From NCBI RefSeq assembly GCF_902506425.1, contig NZ_LR732477.1:1-26125 (forward strand): a DNA stretch of 26,125 nucleotides. The letters are read 5' to 3'. A program made the translations under genes and the position numbers. Below, piece after piece: positions 15,858-24,026 of this stretch. Source of the stretch: Novosphingobium sp. 9U (GTDB taxonomy: Bacteria; Pseudomonadota; Alphaproteobacteria; Sphingomonadales; Sphingomonadaceae). Numbering within the stretch: position 1 is the first letter of the stretch; the number at the start of each line of letters is the position of its first letter. The notes under the pieces were generated by a model. That model did not search any database, was not told where the DNA came from, and saw only the letters and a program-made list of their open reading frames with translations.

Positions 15858-18554
15858 ATGAACTCAAGCGATCGTCGTTTGGATGCAATCGTGAACAACA
15901 GCATCATGGCGATTTTCCTCATGGATGATCGACAGCACTGCGTTTTCATGAACGGAGCGGCCGAAGCGCTGACCGGCTACCGACTTGAGGAGGCCCTTAG
16001 CCGTCCCCTGCATGACGTAGTCCATCATCAGCGTCCGGACGGTACTTCCTATCCTCTGGCGGAATGTCCGATCGATCGGGCGTTTCCGGAACGCGAACGG
16101 ATGCAGGGCGAAGAGGTGTTCGTTCACAAGGATGGCCACTTCTACCCAGTGGCCTTCACGGCCTCTCCGATCGCGGGTGATGATGGACAGCCGGTCGGCA
16201 CCATCATCGAAGTGCGGGATTTGACGGAAGAAAAGGCGCGGGAAGCGGCTTTGAAGGAAAGCGAGAGCCGCTTCCGAAACATGGCGGATCATGCCCCGGT
16301 CATGATGTGGGTCACCGATCCAACCGGTTTCTGTACGTACCTCAATCGCCAATGGTACGAGCTCACCGGGCAGACCGAGGCCGAAGCGCAGGGGTTTGGA
16401 TGGCTTGAGGCGACCCATCCAGAGGACCGACAACGTGCGGAGGACGCGTTCATCGCCGCGAACGCGAGTCATGGCCCATTTCGCATCGAGTATCGCCTCC
16501 GCCATGCATCCGGCAGCTACCGGTGGGCGATCGATGCTGCGAGTCCGCGGTTTGGAGATGATGGCGAGTATCTTGGCTATGTGGGATCCGTCATTGACAT
16601 CGATGAACGGCGAGAGGCGGAGGAGAAGCTCGCAGTAAGTGAGGAGCAACTGCGGCTTGCCCTGGAGGTCGCCGAGATAGGTCAGTGGGATGTCGATCAA
16701 GCCACTGGCAGCATGTTCTGGCCACCCCGCGTCAAAGCCATGTTCGGTATTTCGCCTGATGTGCCGGTCACGCTGGACGACTTTCACTCGGGTGTGCATC
16801 CGGATGACCAGGAAAAAACCCGGACGGCTTACGAGTCTGCCAGCGATTCTGACATGCGGTCCTTGTACGATGTTGAGTACCGCACCGTTGGCAAGGAAGA
16901 CGGCGTCATTCGGTGGGTCGCGGCCAAGGGCCGGGGTCTATTTGATGCGCAAGGTGCATGCGTCCGGGTGATCGGCACTGCGATCGATATAACGTCGCGA
17001 AAGGCCGACGAAATCAGGCTCCATCAGCTGAACGAGCGGCTCGAGCACGAGGTCACTGAACGGACAGCAGAGCGCAACCGCGTTTGGGAGATGAGCCGCG
17101 ACCTGCTGGCGATCATGGGGTTTGATGGTTACCTGAAGGCAATCAACCCGGCTTGGGAGGTAACCCTCGGACGCGACGCGGCGACACTGCTTGCCCTATC
17201 CTTTACCGATCAGGTGCATCCCGACGATCACGAGGCCGTGAGCGCTGTTATGGAGCGGCTGCTCAGGGGCGAGACAGTCGAGCGGTTCGAAGATCGGCTT
17301 GCCCATGCGGATGGGTCGTGGCGCTGGATCTCATGGACATTGGTGCCCGAGGGAGACGTTTTCTACGCCGTGGGCCGGGACGTCACGCCGGAGAAGGAGG
17401 CGGCCGAAGAATTGCAGTACGCTCAGCAAGCCCTGCGTCAGAGCCAGAAGATGGAAGCCATGGGGCAACTCACTGGAGGTGTCGCACACGACTTCAATAA
17501 CTTGCTGACGCCGATCGTGGGCGCGCTTGATCTTCTGAAGCGCAAAGGTCTTGGTGGCGAGCGCGAACAGCGGCTGATCGAGGGGGCTACCCAATCTGCC
17601 GATCGCGCAAGGACGCTGGTCCAGCGACTTCTCGCCTTCGCAAGGCGCCAGCCCTTGCAGCCTGCGGCGGTAGATATCGTCAAGCTGGTGGAAGGCATGG
17701 CCGACCTGCTCGCCAGCACGACCGGTCCGCAGGTTCGTGTCGTCGTCGATGTAGCAGATGATCTCCCGGCCGCTATGGCCGACCCAAATCAACTCGAGAT
17801 GGCGCTCCTCAATCTTGGCGTGAATGCGCGAGACGCAATGCCACAAGGTGGCACGCTCAGGATCAGCGCGACCCGCGACGCTGTTCGCTTCCCGCGTGGA
17901 GCCCTCAAGAGAGGGCATTACGTTCGATTGTCCGTGGCTGACACTGGCGTCGGCATGGATGAGGCGACGCTTGCGCGGGCAATCGAACCGTTCTTCTCCA
18001 CCAAAGGCATCGGCAAGGGAACAGGGCTTGGGCTTTCGATGGCACACGGGCTGGCCGCTCAGCTTGGCGGCGCTTTGACGATAAAGAGCCGGGAAGGCTT
18101 GGGCACCAATGTCGAACTCTGGCTTCCTATCAGCACAATGACGCAAGACAGTGAAGACAAGTCAGTTGTTCCTGCCCTAAGCAGCGCCGCCCAAGGCATT
18201 GTACTTCTCGTTGATGATGAGGACACGGTTCGGGCCAGCACTGCCGACATGCTGGAGGAGTTCGGATATGAGGTGCACCAGGCAACCTCAGCCGAGGCTG
18301 CGATAGCGTTTGTTGAAGAGGGCTTGTTACCCGACTTGCTCGTATCCGATCACCTCATGCCAGGCATGAGCGGAGTAGAGCTTGCGCTGACGCTCCGCGA
18401 GATCCTGCCACAGCTGCGCGTGCTGATTGTTTCAGGGTACGCGGACGTCGAAGGTCTTACTCCCGACCTGCCACGACTTACCAAGCCTTTCAGAAGCGCA
18501 GAGCTCGCCGAAAGCCTCGCCGCGCTTGCGTCGGCTCGGCATCAAACAAGATGA
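15858..18554 (+). CDS. Hybrid sensor histidine kinase with four PAS domains
   Basis: A cytoplasmic-looking hybrid kinase of 898 residues. Four PAS/PAC modules run in series: about 5-130, 135-250, 260-385 and 405-525, each closed by motifs like EVRDLTEEK, VIDIDERRE, AIDITSRKA and GRDVTPEKE. A HisKA domain has its His at 544 (GGVAHDFNNLLTPI). The ATPase domain shows LLNLGVNARDAM, DTGVGM, FFSTKG and GTGLGLSM. A C-terminal receiver has phospho-acceptor Asp831 (LLVSDHLMPGMSG). No membrane helix is seen. PAS2 to PAS4 carry the HPDD/HPED signature of PAS_3-type sensors. ATG 15858 is favoured; the frame also opens at GTG 15840. No cognate output protein is adjacent. Confidence 0.9.
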   Translation: MNSSDRRLDAIVNNSIMAIFLMDDRQHCVFMNGAAEALTGYRLEEALSRPLHDVVHHQRPDGTSYPLAECPIDRAFPERERMQGEEVFVHKDGHFYPVAFTASPIAGDDGQPVGTIIEVRDLTEEKAREAALKESESRFRNMADHAPVMMWVTDPTGFCTYLNRQWYELTGQTEAEAQGFGWLEATHPEDRQRAEDAFIAANASHGPFRIEYRLRHASGSYRWAIDAASPRFGDDGEYLGYVGSVIDIDERREAEEKLAVSEEQLRLALEVAEIGQWDVDQATGSMFWPPRVKAMFGISPDVPVTLDDFHSGVHPDDQEKTRTAYESASDSDMRSLYDVEYRTVGKEDGVIRWVAAKGRGLFDAQGACVRVIGTAIDITSRKADEIRLHQLNERLEHEVTERTAERNRVWEMSRDLLAIMGFDGYLKAINPAWEVTLGRDAATLLALSFTDQVHPDDHEAVSAVMERLLRGETVERFEDRLAHADGSWRWISWTLVPEGDVFYAVGRDVTPEKEAAEELQYAQQALRQSQKMEAMGQLTGGVAHDFNNLLTPIVGALDLLKRKGLGGEREQRLIEGATQSADRARTLVQRLLAFARRQPLQPAAVDIVKLVEGMADLLASTTGPQVRVVVDVADDLPAAMADPNQLEMALLNLGVNARDAMPQGGTLRISATRDAVRFPRGALKRGHYVRLSVADTGVGMDEATLARAIEPFFSTKGIGKGTGLGLSMAHGLAAQLGGALTIKSREGLGTNVELWLPISTMTQDSEDKSVVPALSSAAQGIVLLVDDEDTVRASTADMLEEFGYEVHQATSAEAAIAFVEEGLLPDLLVSDHLMPGMSGVELALTLREILPQLRVLIVSGYADVEGLTPDLPRLTKPFRSAELAESLAALASARHQTR

Positions 18555-18611
18555 ACAGACGGAAGAAGTTGGGACGCCCGGAGGGAGCTCTGAAGGGCCA
18601 CTTTTGGGTCA
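18552..18611 (+). repeat. Dispersed 60-nt intergenic repeat, copy 4
   Basis: It begins inside the stop codon of the hybrid kinase (its first bases are tga). It has aagaagttggga in the core and ends ttttgggtca. It aligns without gaps to the other copies. Overlap with the stop suggests the repeat inserted at, or supplies, the 3' end of the gene. Confidence 0.6.
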
Positions 18612-18739
18612 GGCAGCTGGCTGCCGCTTTAAGCTCGCCTGTGCGATCGGGCGGAGCTTCCAATTCCAGTGCAAGAAGCGGAGTTTAGCAGTTGGTGCGC
18701 CGTTCCACGAGGGTCCACGACCTAAACGGAGCTTCTCAC

Positions 18740-19432
18740 ATGACAGATCACGTGACCATCGAGCCATCCATCCTGTACCTCGGTACGCCTGTTGTGCTGA
18801 TCAGCACGCTAAATGAGGACGGCACGCCGAACCTGGCGCCGATGTCATCGGCATGGTGGCTAGGTTGGCGGTGTATGCTGGGCCTGCAGACCGCGTCTCA
18901 GACGCCGCAGAACATGATGCGGACGGGCGAGTGCGTGTTGAACCTGCCGACGGTGCACCAGGTCGACGCCGTGGACCGGCTCGCGCGTCTGACGGGCTCC
19001 AAGAAAGTTCCGGATCTCAAGAAGCAGCTTGGCTATGACTACGAACCAAGCAAGTTCGAGGTGGCCGGGCTGACGCCGATTTCCTCGCAAACCGTCGCGG
19101 CTCCTCGCGCGCTTCAGTGCCCGATCCAGCTCGAGGCCGTGCTGGCCGACCGGCATGACATCATGGCCGACGATCCCCAGGTTGCGGGTCTCCTTTCGGC
19201 TTTCGAGGTACGCATCACCCGCGTCCACGTCCTTCCAGAACTGCTCATGGAAGGGCACGAAAATCGGATCGACCCGGCGAAGTGGCAGCCGCTGATCATG
19301 AATTTCCAAAAGTTCTACGGTGTGTCTAACGTTGAGGCTGCTCCATCTCGCCTCGCGCAGATCGATGAGAGCAAGTATCGCATGCCGGACGTAGATCGCG
19401 CCCGCGTTGCTGCCCTACAAAGCGCCTGCTGA
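18740..19432 (+). CDS. Flavin reductase-like FMN-binding protein
   Basis: A 230-residue protein of the flavin reductase-like split-barrel family. Its start, EPSILYLGTPVVLIST, then NEDGTPNLAPMSSAWWLG and later GECVLNLP, matches proteins that bind FMN near the barrel and reduce flavin or related substrates. The long C-terminal extension is typical of the subgroup often annotated as flavin reductase. ATG 18740 is chosen over the GTG at 18692 because ggag lies about eight bases upstream and family similarity begins there. Substrate and electron partner are not shown by the context. It is followed by a strong hairpin. Confidence 0.8.
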   Translation: MTDHVTIEPSILYLGTPVVLISTLNEDGTPNLAPMSSAWWLGWRCMLGLQTASQTPQNMMRTGECVLNLPTVHQVDAVDRLARLTGSKKVPDLKKQLGYDYEPSKFEVAGLTPISSQTVAAPRALQCPIQLEAVLADRHDIMADDPQVAGLLSAFEVRITRVHVLPELLMEGHENRIDPAKWQPLIMNFQKFYGVSNVEAAPSRLAQIDESKYRMPDVDRARVAALQSAC

Positions 19433-19438
19433 GCTTCT

Positions 19439-19471
19439 GCAGCTCCTGTCCTGAGAGAGGGCAGGGGCTGC
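19439..19471. terminator. Strong hairpin between convergent genes
   Basis: Arms 19439-19452 and 19458-19471 pair over 14 positions, two of them G-U, around the five-base loop gagag, starting seven bases after the flavin-reductase stop. There is no T-run, so it may be a weak bidirectional terminator or an mRNA end-protecting structure. Confidence 0.6.
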
Positions 19472-19488
19472 GCTAGCTGAACATCGCC

Positions 19489-19893
19489 TCAAGCGGCATC
19501 GTGGAAGATGATACCCAGAGTGTGCCGGCAACCTGAGCGCACCTCGCTGACGCCGTGGCGGAGCTTAACCCGGTAGTCGCCCTTGGTTCCGCGGTGCGGA
19601 CGGCTGTTCACTGCGAAGACGACGGCGTCGCCTTCGGCGAGCGGGACCACCACGGGCCGGCTCTGCATGCGCGGCCTCTGCTCTGTGAGGACGAACTCTC
19701 CGCCTTCAAACGCCTCGTGCGGCTGTGAGAGCAGGGTTGCCACCTGGAGGGGAAAGACATGTTCGCCGTAGAGGTCCTGGTGAAGGCAGTTGTAGTCGCC
19801 CGGCCCATACTGCAGCAGCAGCGGTGTGGGGCGGCGCTGCCCCGCAGCGTGGCACCGCTCCAAGAACTCAGCGTGGTTTGTGGGTAACCGGCT
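19489..19893 (-). pseudogene. 5'-truncated 2OG-Fe(II) oxygenase fragment
   Basis: This is the C-terminal part of a 2-oxoglutarate/iron(II) dioxygenase-like protein. It includes the iron-binding His-x-Asp (YNCLHQDLYGEHVFPLQ), the GGEFVLTEQRPRMQSR segment, and the distal His with the oxoglutarate Arg (RHGVSEVRSGCRHTLG). Family members are normally around twice this length. Here recognisable sequence starts near FLERCHAAGQRRPTP and the frame meets a stop at 19894-19896, so the N-terminal half is missing. A TTG at 19863 could start a 124-residue product, but it would lack part of the fold. The break abuts the CdiI-like gene. Confidence 0.72.
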
Positions 19894-19928
19894 TCAAGGA
19901 AGGTGATCCCGATGAAGCACCAACTCCG

Positions 19929-20261
19929 ATGGTTGCAGCAATTTGGAAGTCTTGGAAGAAGCCATTAGACGAGCTATCTGACGATGAGATCGGTCAATTA
20001 GTGGTTCAAAATACCGGATACCCGTATCTCCTCGATGTGCTATGGCCTAAGTTGAACGCTGATCCCCTTTTTGACGGCGGCTACTATCCCGGTGACGTGC
20101 TTTCAAACCTGATCCGCGCTGAAGCAGCCATCTGGGTAGATCGGCTAGATTACAAGGCAGAGCTTGCATCCTTTTACTTTCGTGCGCTTGATTGCCCTGA
20201 CGACGAGAACGACGCATTTCGGGAGAGCCTCGGGCTCCAAGGGTCTAGCTCAAGGCAATGA
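19929..20261 (+). CDS. CdiI-type contact-dependent inhibition immunity protein
   Basis: A 110-residue acidic protein resembling the CdiI_2 immunity family: KPLDELSDDEIGQLVVQNTG, then YLLDVLWPKLNADPLF and GYYPGDVLSNLI. Such proteins bind and neutralise a CdiA or other polymorphic toxin tip. No toxin gene is nearby, so this is an orphan immunity gene. The family usually has 30-40 more N-terminal residues. Here only the frame from ATG 19929, or TTG 19878, is open before unrelated sequence antisense to the oxygenase fragment, so it may be 5'-truncated at the same junction. The product could still be expressed, but no good ribosome-binding site is seen. Confidence 0.62.
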   Translation: MVAAIWKSWKKPLDELSDDEIGQLVVQNTGYPYLLDVLWPKLNADPLFDGGYYPGDVLSNLIRAEAAIWVDRLDYKAELASFYFRALDCPDDENDAFRESLGLQGSSSRQ

Positions 20262-20439
20262 AAGCTATTGTCCGGTTTCCACCCATTCCGATCGTCCGCT
20301 TGCGCCTTCAGCGTACCCGATAGCGGACGGGGTGCTCACGCCCAAACTGGGCTAGGATGTCAGGCATCATGAGGTCCTTATCCGATGGTCCGGCGTCCTT
20401 ACTTGCAAGCGTAACTTAGCAAAAAGTATCGAGTGCAGC
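20262..20439. other. Gap with weak repeat-like sequence
   Basis: No gene is seen. On the reverse strand, 20260-20320 reads like a shorter, more diverged relative of the intergenic repeat (gaaggcgcaagcggac, then gaatgggtgg). This is low confidence. Confidence 0.3.
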
Positions 20440-20778
20440 ATGAACAAATCTCACCGCTATTTTGTCCTGATCTTGGTCGCGACGGCAGGATATGCTGGTC
20501 CGATTAACCGATCAATTCAAATACAAACTACGTTTCATTCAGATAAAGGCTTGGATAATGTGCTCGGTTGTGGCGGCATACAAGTCTTAATACATGATCA
20601 AAATCTCTTCCGGCTGCGTAGTAATAGGAGGGTTGTATCCACAGCAACCTACACCAACCGGGAGCAAACCGTTCGGTTAAACTTCACCGAAGAGTTGGAC
20701 GGAACGACTATTGTGTATGAAGCTACCGATCCATCTATGAAGGGTGTCATCGAAGCGGTGCAACGCTGTGGCAGTTAG
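20440..20778 (+). CDS. Small secreted hypothetical protein, AT-richer than neighbours
   Basis: A 112-residue protein I do not recognise. The N-terminus looks like a Sec signal peptide (MNKSHRYFVLILVATAGYAG). The mature part is about 90 residues, probably beta-rich, with two cysteines (LGCGG and the near-terminal QRCGS) that could form a disulfide. The coding sequence is visibly AT-richer, with codons such as ata, aat and tta that are rare elsewhere in the window. This suggests recent transfer together with the CdiI-like gene. Confidence 0.5.
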   Translation: MNKSHRYFVLILVATAGYAGPINRSIQIQTTFHSDKGLDNVLGCGGIQVLIHDQNLFRLRSNRRVVSTATYTNREQTVRLNFTEELDGTTIVYEATDPSMKGVIEAVQRCGS

Positions 20779-20926
20779 CGGCCGAAGCGCGTAGCCGGAA
20801 TGGCAGTCCGCTATGCACCCGATTGAGACGAAAGCCGCCAAGCTGCTCACGCCTACTTTGTGCCGTTCCCGGTTGCGATCCCGTTTCACGATTGCGGACG
20901 ATCTTTCAGTCAGGCAGCATCGTGCA

Positions 20927-21196
20927 GTGTCGATTACTCCTGCCATTCTCCGCCAGCTTCCGCTCCCCGAGATCAGTGCGGTGACTTTCTACAAGCGCGA
21001 TGAGATCACGACGGATCTGATATGCTGCGACGTCCAGGTCGCCGGGCAAGTTTGGTCGTTCCACGAGGAGGTGACTGGCTGGTTAGATCTTATGTCGCAC
21101 TTATCGGCGCTACCAAGCTTTCGGGCTGACTGGTATGAAGCCGTCGTGAGCGAGCCGTTCTCTACAAGCGAAACCGTCGCATACCAGCGGCAATGA
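20927..21196 (+). CDS. Small conserved hypothetical protein
   Basis: A product of 89 residues from GTG 20927. It has a coherent sequence (LPLPEISAVTFYKRDEITTD, then CCDVQVAGQVWSFHEEVTGW) that looks like a small globular protein seen in other sphingomonads; that recognition is from memory and unverified. The open frame extends to ATG 20813, but the extra residues are Arg-rich and look non-coding, so the later start is preferred. No function can be given. Confidence 0.5.
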   Translation: MSITPAILRQLPLPEISAVTFYKRDEITTDLICCDVQVAGQVWSFHEEVTGWLDLMSHLSALPSFRADWYEAVVSEPFSTSETVAYQRQ

Positions 21197-21248
21197 TCGC
21201 CCAGAGTCGGCCATTCCACGGCGATAAGACGAGCACCAATAGCCGACA

Positions 21249-21890
21249 TTACGCCGAGACGAACGACGCCGTGGAATATGGGGAAGTCGTCTTCCATCCT
21301 AGCGCCAAATATAGGGCTCGGCCGTCTTCCGTGGCGACGAGCAATTCGGGACTGCTGGATCGCTGACGAGCAGTGTGCAGCGTTAGCATCAGGACGTGGC
21401 CTAATCCTTTCCGGCGATGGTCTGGCGCCGTTAAAATCCGATCGTAGATAAAGACGTCTTGCGTCTCCACCGCATACCCGCCTGCCGCGAGTGCGCCTGT
21501 TTCGGAGAAAATTCGGACCTCCACAATCATGCCGACGTGCTTTGCCTCGATCTTATATCCCTCGGCCAAGCGTCTTGCGGCGGGCTTACTGGTCGCCTGC
21601 ATGAAGTAGGCGGGCGCGTGAAGCTCCCAACCCGTAGGCAGCACCGCATGCAACTCGTCCCTCGAACCGCAGAGCTTCAGAAGATAGCGTGGGTCGCTGA
21701 TCGAACGAGCAAGCTTTTCAATACCGAGTCCAACCTTGGCAAAAACCCACCGGGCGACCTCTGCCTCCGACTTGGTGTCGACACGAAATCCGCCATATTC
21801 GGGGACCGGCAAGGGCAACCCGCGCGCGATCGATCGCGCTGAAAGCCACGCATTCAGCATCAGCGGTTCGACGGTTTGATTGCTCATCAT
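21249..21890 (-). CDS. GNAT-family N-acetyltransferase
   Basis: A 213-residue protein with a C-terminal GNAT domain. YDRILTAPDHRRKGLGHVLM carries the acetyl-CoA pyrophosphate loop (the R/Q-x-x-G-x-G/A type, here RRKGLG), and the family-typical ATEDGRALYLALGWK follows. About 90 N-terminal residues (LPLPVPEYGGFRVDTKSEAE) belong to a subgroup of uncharacterised acetyltransferases. The acceptor is unknown. The gene is convergent with the small hypothetical gene at 20927. Confidence 0.82.
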   Translation of the reverse strand: MMSNQTVEPLMLNAWLSARSIARGLPLPVPEYGGFRVDTKSEAEVARWVFAKVGLGIEKLARSISDPRYLLKLCGSRDELHAVLPTGWELHAPAYFMQATSKPAARRLAEGYKIEAKHVGMIVEVRIFSETGALAAGGYAVETQDVFIYDRILTAPDHRRKGLGHVLMLTLHTARQRSSSPELLVATEDGRALYLALGWKTTSPYSTASFVSA

Positions 21891-22014
21891 CTCTCGCGAA
21901 TGGAACGGCAGCTACCCTAAAATGGAAGCCGCAAAGCGGTCTGGCAAGAATCCACTCCCGATCTCGCCCCTTTGCCGTCGAGCTATGCCTCCCGAGAGCT
22001 GCCGGCCGTTCAGC

Positions 22015-22074
22015 TGAACCAATGGGCGAAGTTGGGAAGCCGGAAGGGCGCTTTGCATGGCCGCAACTGGGTCT
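22015..22074 (+). repeat. Dispersed 60-nt intergenic repeat, copy 5
   Basis: It starts tgaac, has cgaagttgggaagc in the core and ends aactgggtct. It shares 42-43 of 60 positions with copies 2 and 3. It lies in the 230-bp gap between the NAD kinase 3' end and the acetyltransferase start, in which no gene is seen. Confidence 0.6.
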
Positions 22075-22120
22075 TCGAACTGCAACAGCGGCTCGGCCAT
22101 TCCGATCAAGTCTGTCTGTC

Positions 22121-23014
22121 TCAGCCGGTAATCAGTTGGAGCGTCTGAGCGGCCGGGCCGAGCGTCACGCTGCGGCCCCAGTCAAAGCCGAGGAAATCCT
22201 GTTCGATCCCGTCGGCAAAGATAACGCCACCGTCGTTCATTCGCGAGATTACCGCCAGCGGTGTGGCCGCGAGCTTACCGGCGCGCAGAGAGGTCCCCGT
22301 TGCGACGCTGGGGAACGGCTCGCGCACGAAGAAGGCGACGGCGCGCTCCTCAGGGCCGAGCGGCAGCGGCTCGTGCGTGGCCTCCATGATCGAGCGCGCC
22401 CAGCCAGTAGCACCGGTGCCCGAGGCAACGATCAGCCCGCTCGACGAATGGTCTTCGGCGCAATCGCCGGAGGCGATGCGGTAGCGGGCCGACTGATGGC
22501 TGTGGTGCCCGACGAAGATTTCGTTGAGCGCCAGCAATCGCTCCCCGCTGTCGAGACGCGCCTCGACCATCGTGCGCCGCTCCGCCGGGGCCGCGCTTGC
22601 GACGCTCGCCGGCAGCAGCTTGGCGAGGTGCGCAAGTGGCACGCGCACCAGCACGCCATCATAGAGATCGGGTGCGGGGTTGATGCCGAGCACCGGCTGA
22701 CCGTCCAGATACTTCGCGACATTGGCGACCAGCCCATCCTGACCGACGACGACGATCACATCTTCCGGAGCGAACAGAAAGCGGTCGAGATCGGCCCGCT
22801 TCACTTCGGCCTGGCGCCAGTCCGCCGGTACCCCAGCGCGGCAGGCTTGAAGCGTGGCGTGAAGGCGACGATGACCGTCCTCAAGCAGGTCGATGTCCTG
22901 TCCGCGCGTCTCAAGGAAGAACTTGGCCTGGCCGCGGGTGGCTTGGCGGGCGAGCAGCAGCTCATAGTCGGTCTCGCGGGTGACGAACACCGCGCGTGGG
23001 CTGATCGCGGACAT
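22121..23014 (-). CDS. NAD kinase-like protein
   Basis: A 297-residue protein of the NAD(+)/NADH kinase fold. The nucleotide-binding GGDGT motif appears as VVGQDGLVANVAKYL. The later motif GLIVASGTGATGW corresponds to the conserved glycine-rich Thr-Gly-Ser-Thr-Ala region. QPVLGINPAPDLYDGVL matches the LGIN(x)G-type segment. The N-terminal 70 residues are an extension. The altered GGDG is typical of a divergent subgroup, so NADP production is likely but unproven. The gene lies 4 bp downstream of the SPFH gene and in one operon with nrtR, which supports an NAD-linked role. Confidence 0.8.
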   Translation of the reverse strand: MSAISPRAVFVTRETDYELLLARQATRGQAKFFLETRGQDIDLLEDGHRRLHATLQACRAGVPADWRQAEVKRADLDRFLFAPEDVIVVVGQDGLVANVAKYLDGQPVLGINPAPDLYDGVLVRVPLAHLAKLLPASVASAAPAERRTMVEARLDSGERLLALNEIFVGHHSHQSARYRIASGDCAEDHSSSGLIVASGTGATGWARSIMEATHEPLPLGPEERAVAFFVREPFPSVATGTSLRAGKLAATPLAVISRMNDGGVIFADGIEQDFLGFDWGRSVTLGPAAQTLQLITG

Positions 23015-23018
23015 CGGT

Positions 23019-24002
23019 TCAGCCCAAGGGCAGGGCGGGCGTGTCGCGGCGGAACTCGCCGAGCACCATCGCCAGCAAATCGGGCGTGACGTTGAGATGC
23101 TCGATGGTGTCGAGCTTGCCCGCCAGCTCGCGGGCGGCGAGGCCCAGCATCACCGCCGGGGGCAGGTCACGGTAGATCGTCATGCGCGCCTGCTCGGCTT
23201 CGGCCTTGGCGCTCTCGACGGTACGGATGCGCTCCGCCTCTGCCGCGGCCTCGACCTGCTGCGCCTCGGCTGCACCCGTAGCGCGATCTCGGGCGTTCTC
23301 GGCCTCCTGGCTGATGAGCAGCTTCTCGCGCCGGGCGAGCTCGGTCTTGTTGGCAAGCTCGTTCTCGGCGATCGCACGCTCCTTTTCCACCGCGAGCGCG
23401 CGCCGTTCGAATGTCGCCTGATCGGCCTTCTGCTGCAGCGCCTCGAACGTCGGCGTCTGAAGCGCTCGCTCCAGCTCGCTCGATGGCGCCAGATTGGTCA
23501 GCCGCACGGCGGTGACCGCGATGCCGATCTCGGCCAACGCCGCATCCTTCGCCAACGCCGCCTCCAATCCGTGGCGCAGCGGCTCGGGGCCTGCATCGAG
23601 CAGCGCACGCACCGGGGCCTGCGCCAGGTATTGAAGCGCCGCCTGGTTGACGAGGCCGGCGAGGCGCGTCTCGATCCGCTGGATGGGCTCGCTCTTGTAG
23701 GCGCCGGTGACGAGGCCGAGGCTGAAGTCCACGCGCGTGGCCAGCAGTTCGGGATCGACGACGTGCCAGGTCAGCGTGCCCTGTACAGCGACCGCCTGAA
23801 AGTCCTGGCTGCGGCCTTTCACGAAGATCGCCATCTCGCGATCGTCCATCGGCAGCTCGGCGATGCTGGCGGTCTCCGGGCGGAACCAGAACACGAGCCC
23901 GCGCCCGCTCTGGCGCACCTTGCCGTTGCGATAGCGGATAACGTGGTTGCTGGCGTCGCTGCGCAGTTGCGCTATGAAGCCGAGGTTCTTGATCGATGCC
24001 AT
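23019..24002 (-). CDS. SPFH/band-7 domain protein
   Basis: A 327-residue SPFH-type protein. The band-7 domain covers about residues 15-195. A long Ala-Glu-Arg-rich coiled coil follows (about 195-275, FERRALAVEKERAIAENELA onward), then a short C-terminal domain. No clear N-terminal membrane helix is present, so it is either cytoplasmic or peripherally attached. SPFH proteins form rings that scaffold membrane enzymes. Here it is sandwiched in an operon between the NrtR regulator and an NAD kinase (24-bp and 4-bp gaps), which suggests a scaffold for NAD metabolism; that link is inference. Confidence 0.85.
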   Translation of the reverse strand: MASIKNLGFIAQLRSDASNHVIRYRNGKVRQSGRGLVFWFRPETASIAELPMDDREMAIFVKGRSQDFQAVAVQGTLTWHVVDPELLATRVDFSLGLVTGAYKSEPIQRIETRLAGLVNQAALQYLAQAPVRALLDAGPEPLRHGLEAALAKDAALAEIGIAVTAVRLTNLAPSSELERALQTPTFEALQQKADQATFERRALAVEKERAIAENELANKTELARREKLLISQEAENARDRATGAAEAQQVEAAAEAERIRTVESAKAEAEQARMTIYRDLPPAVMLGLAARELAGKLDTIEHLNVTPDLLAMVLGEFRRDTPALPLG

Positions 24003-24026
24003 GATCGTATCCCTTCTAGTTCCGGG

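Noticed and set aside
22022..23089. Open frame of 355 codons on + antisense to the NAD kinase
   Set aside because: It is low-complexity and Arg-rich, with no motifs; it is a shadow of the NAD kinase.
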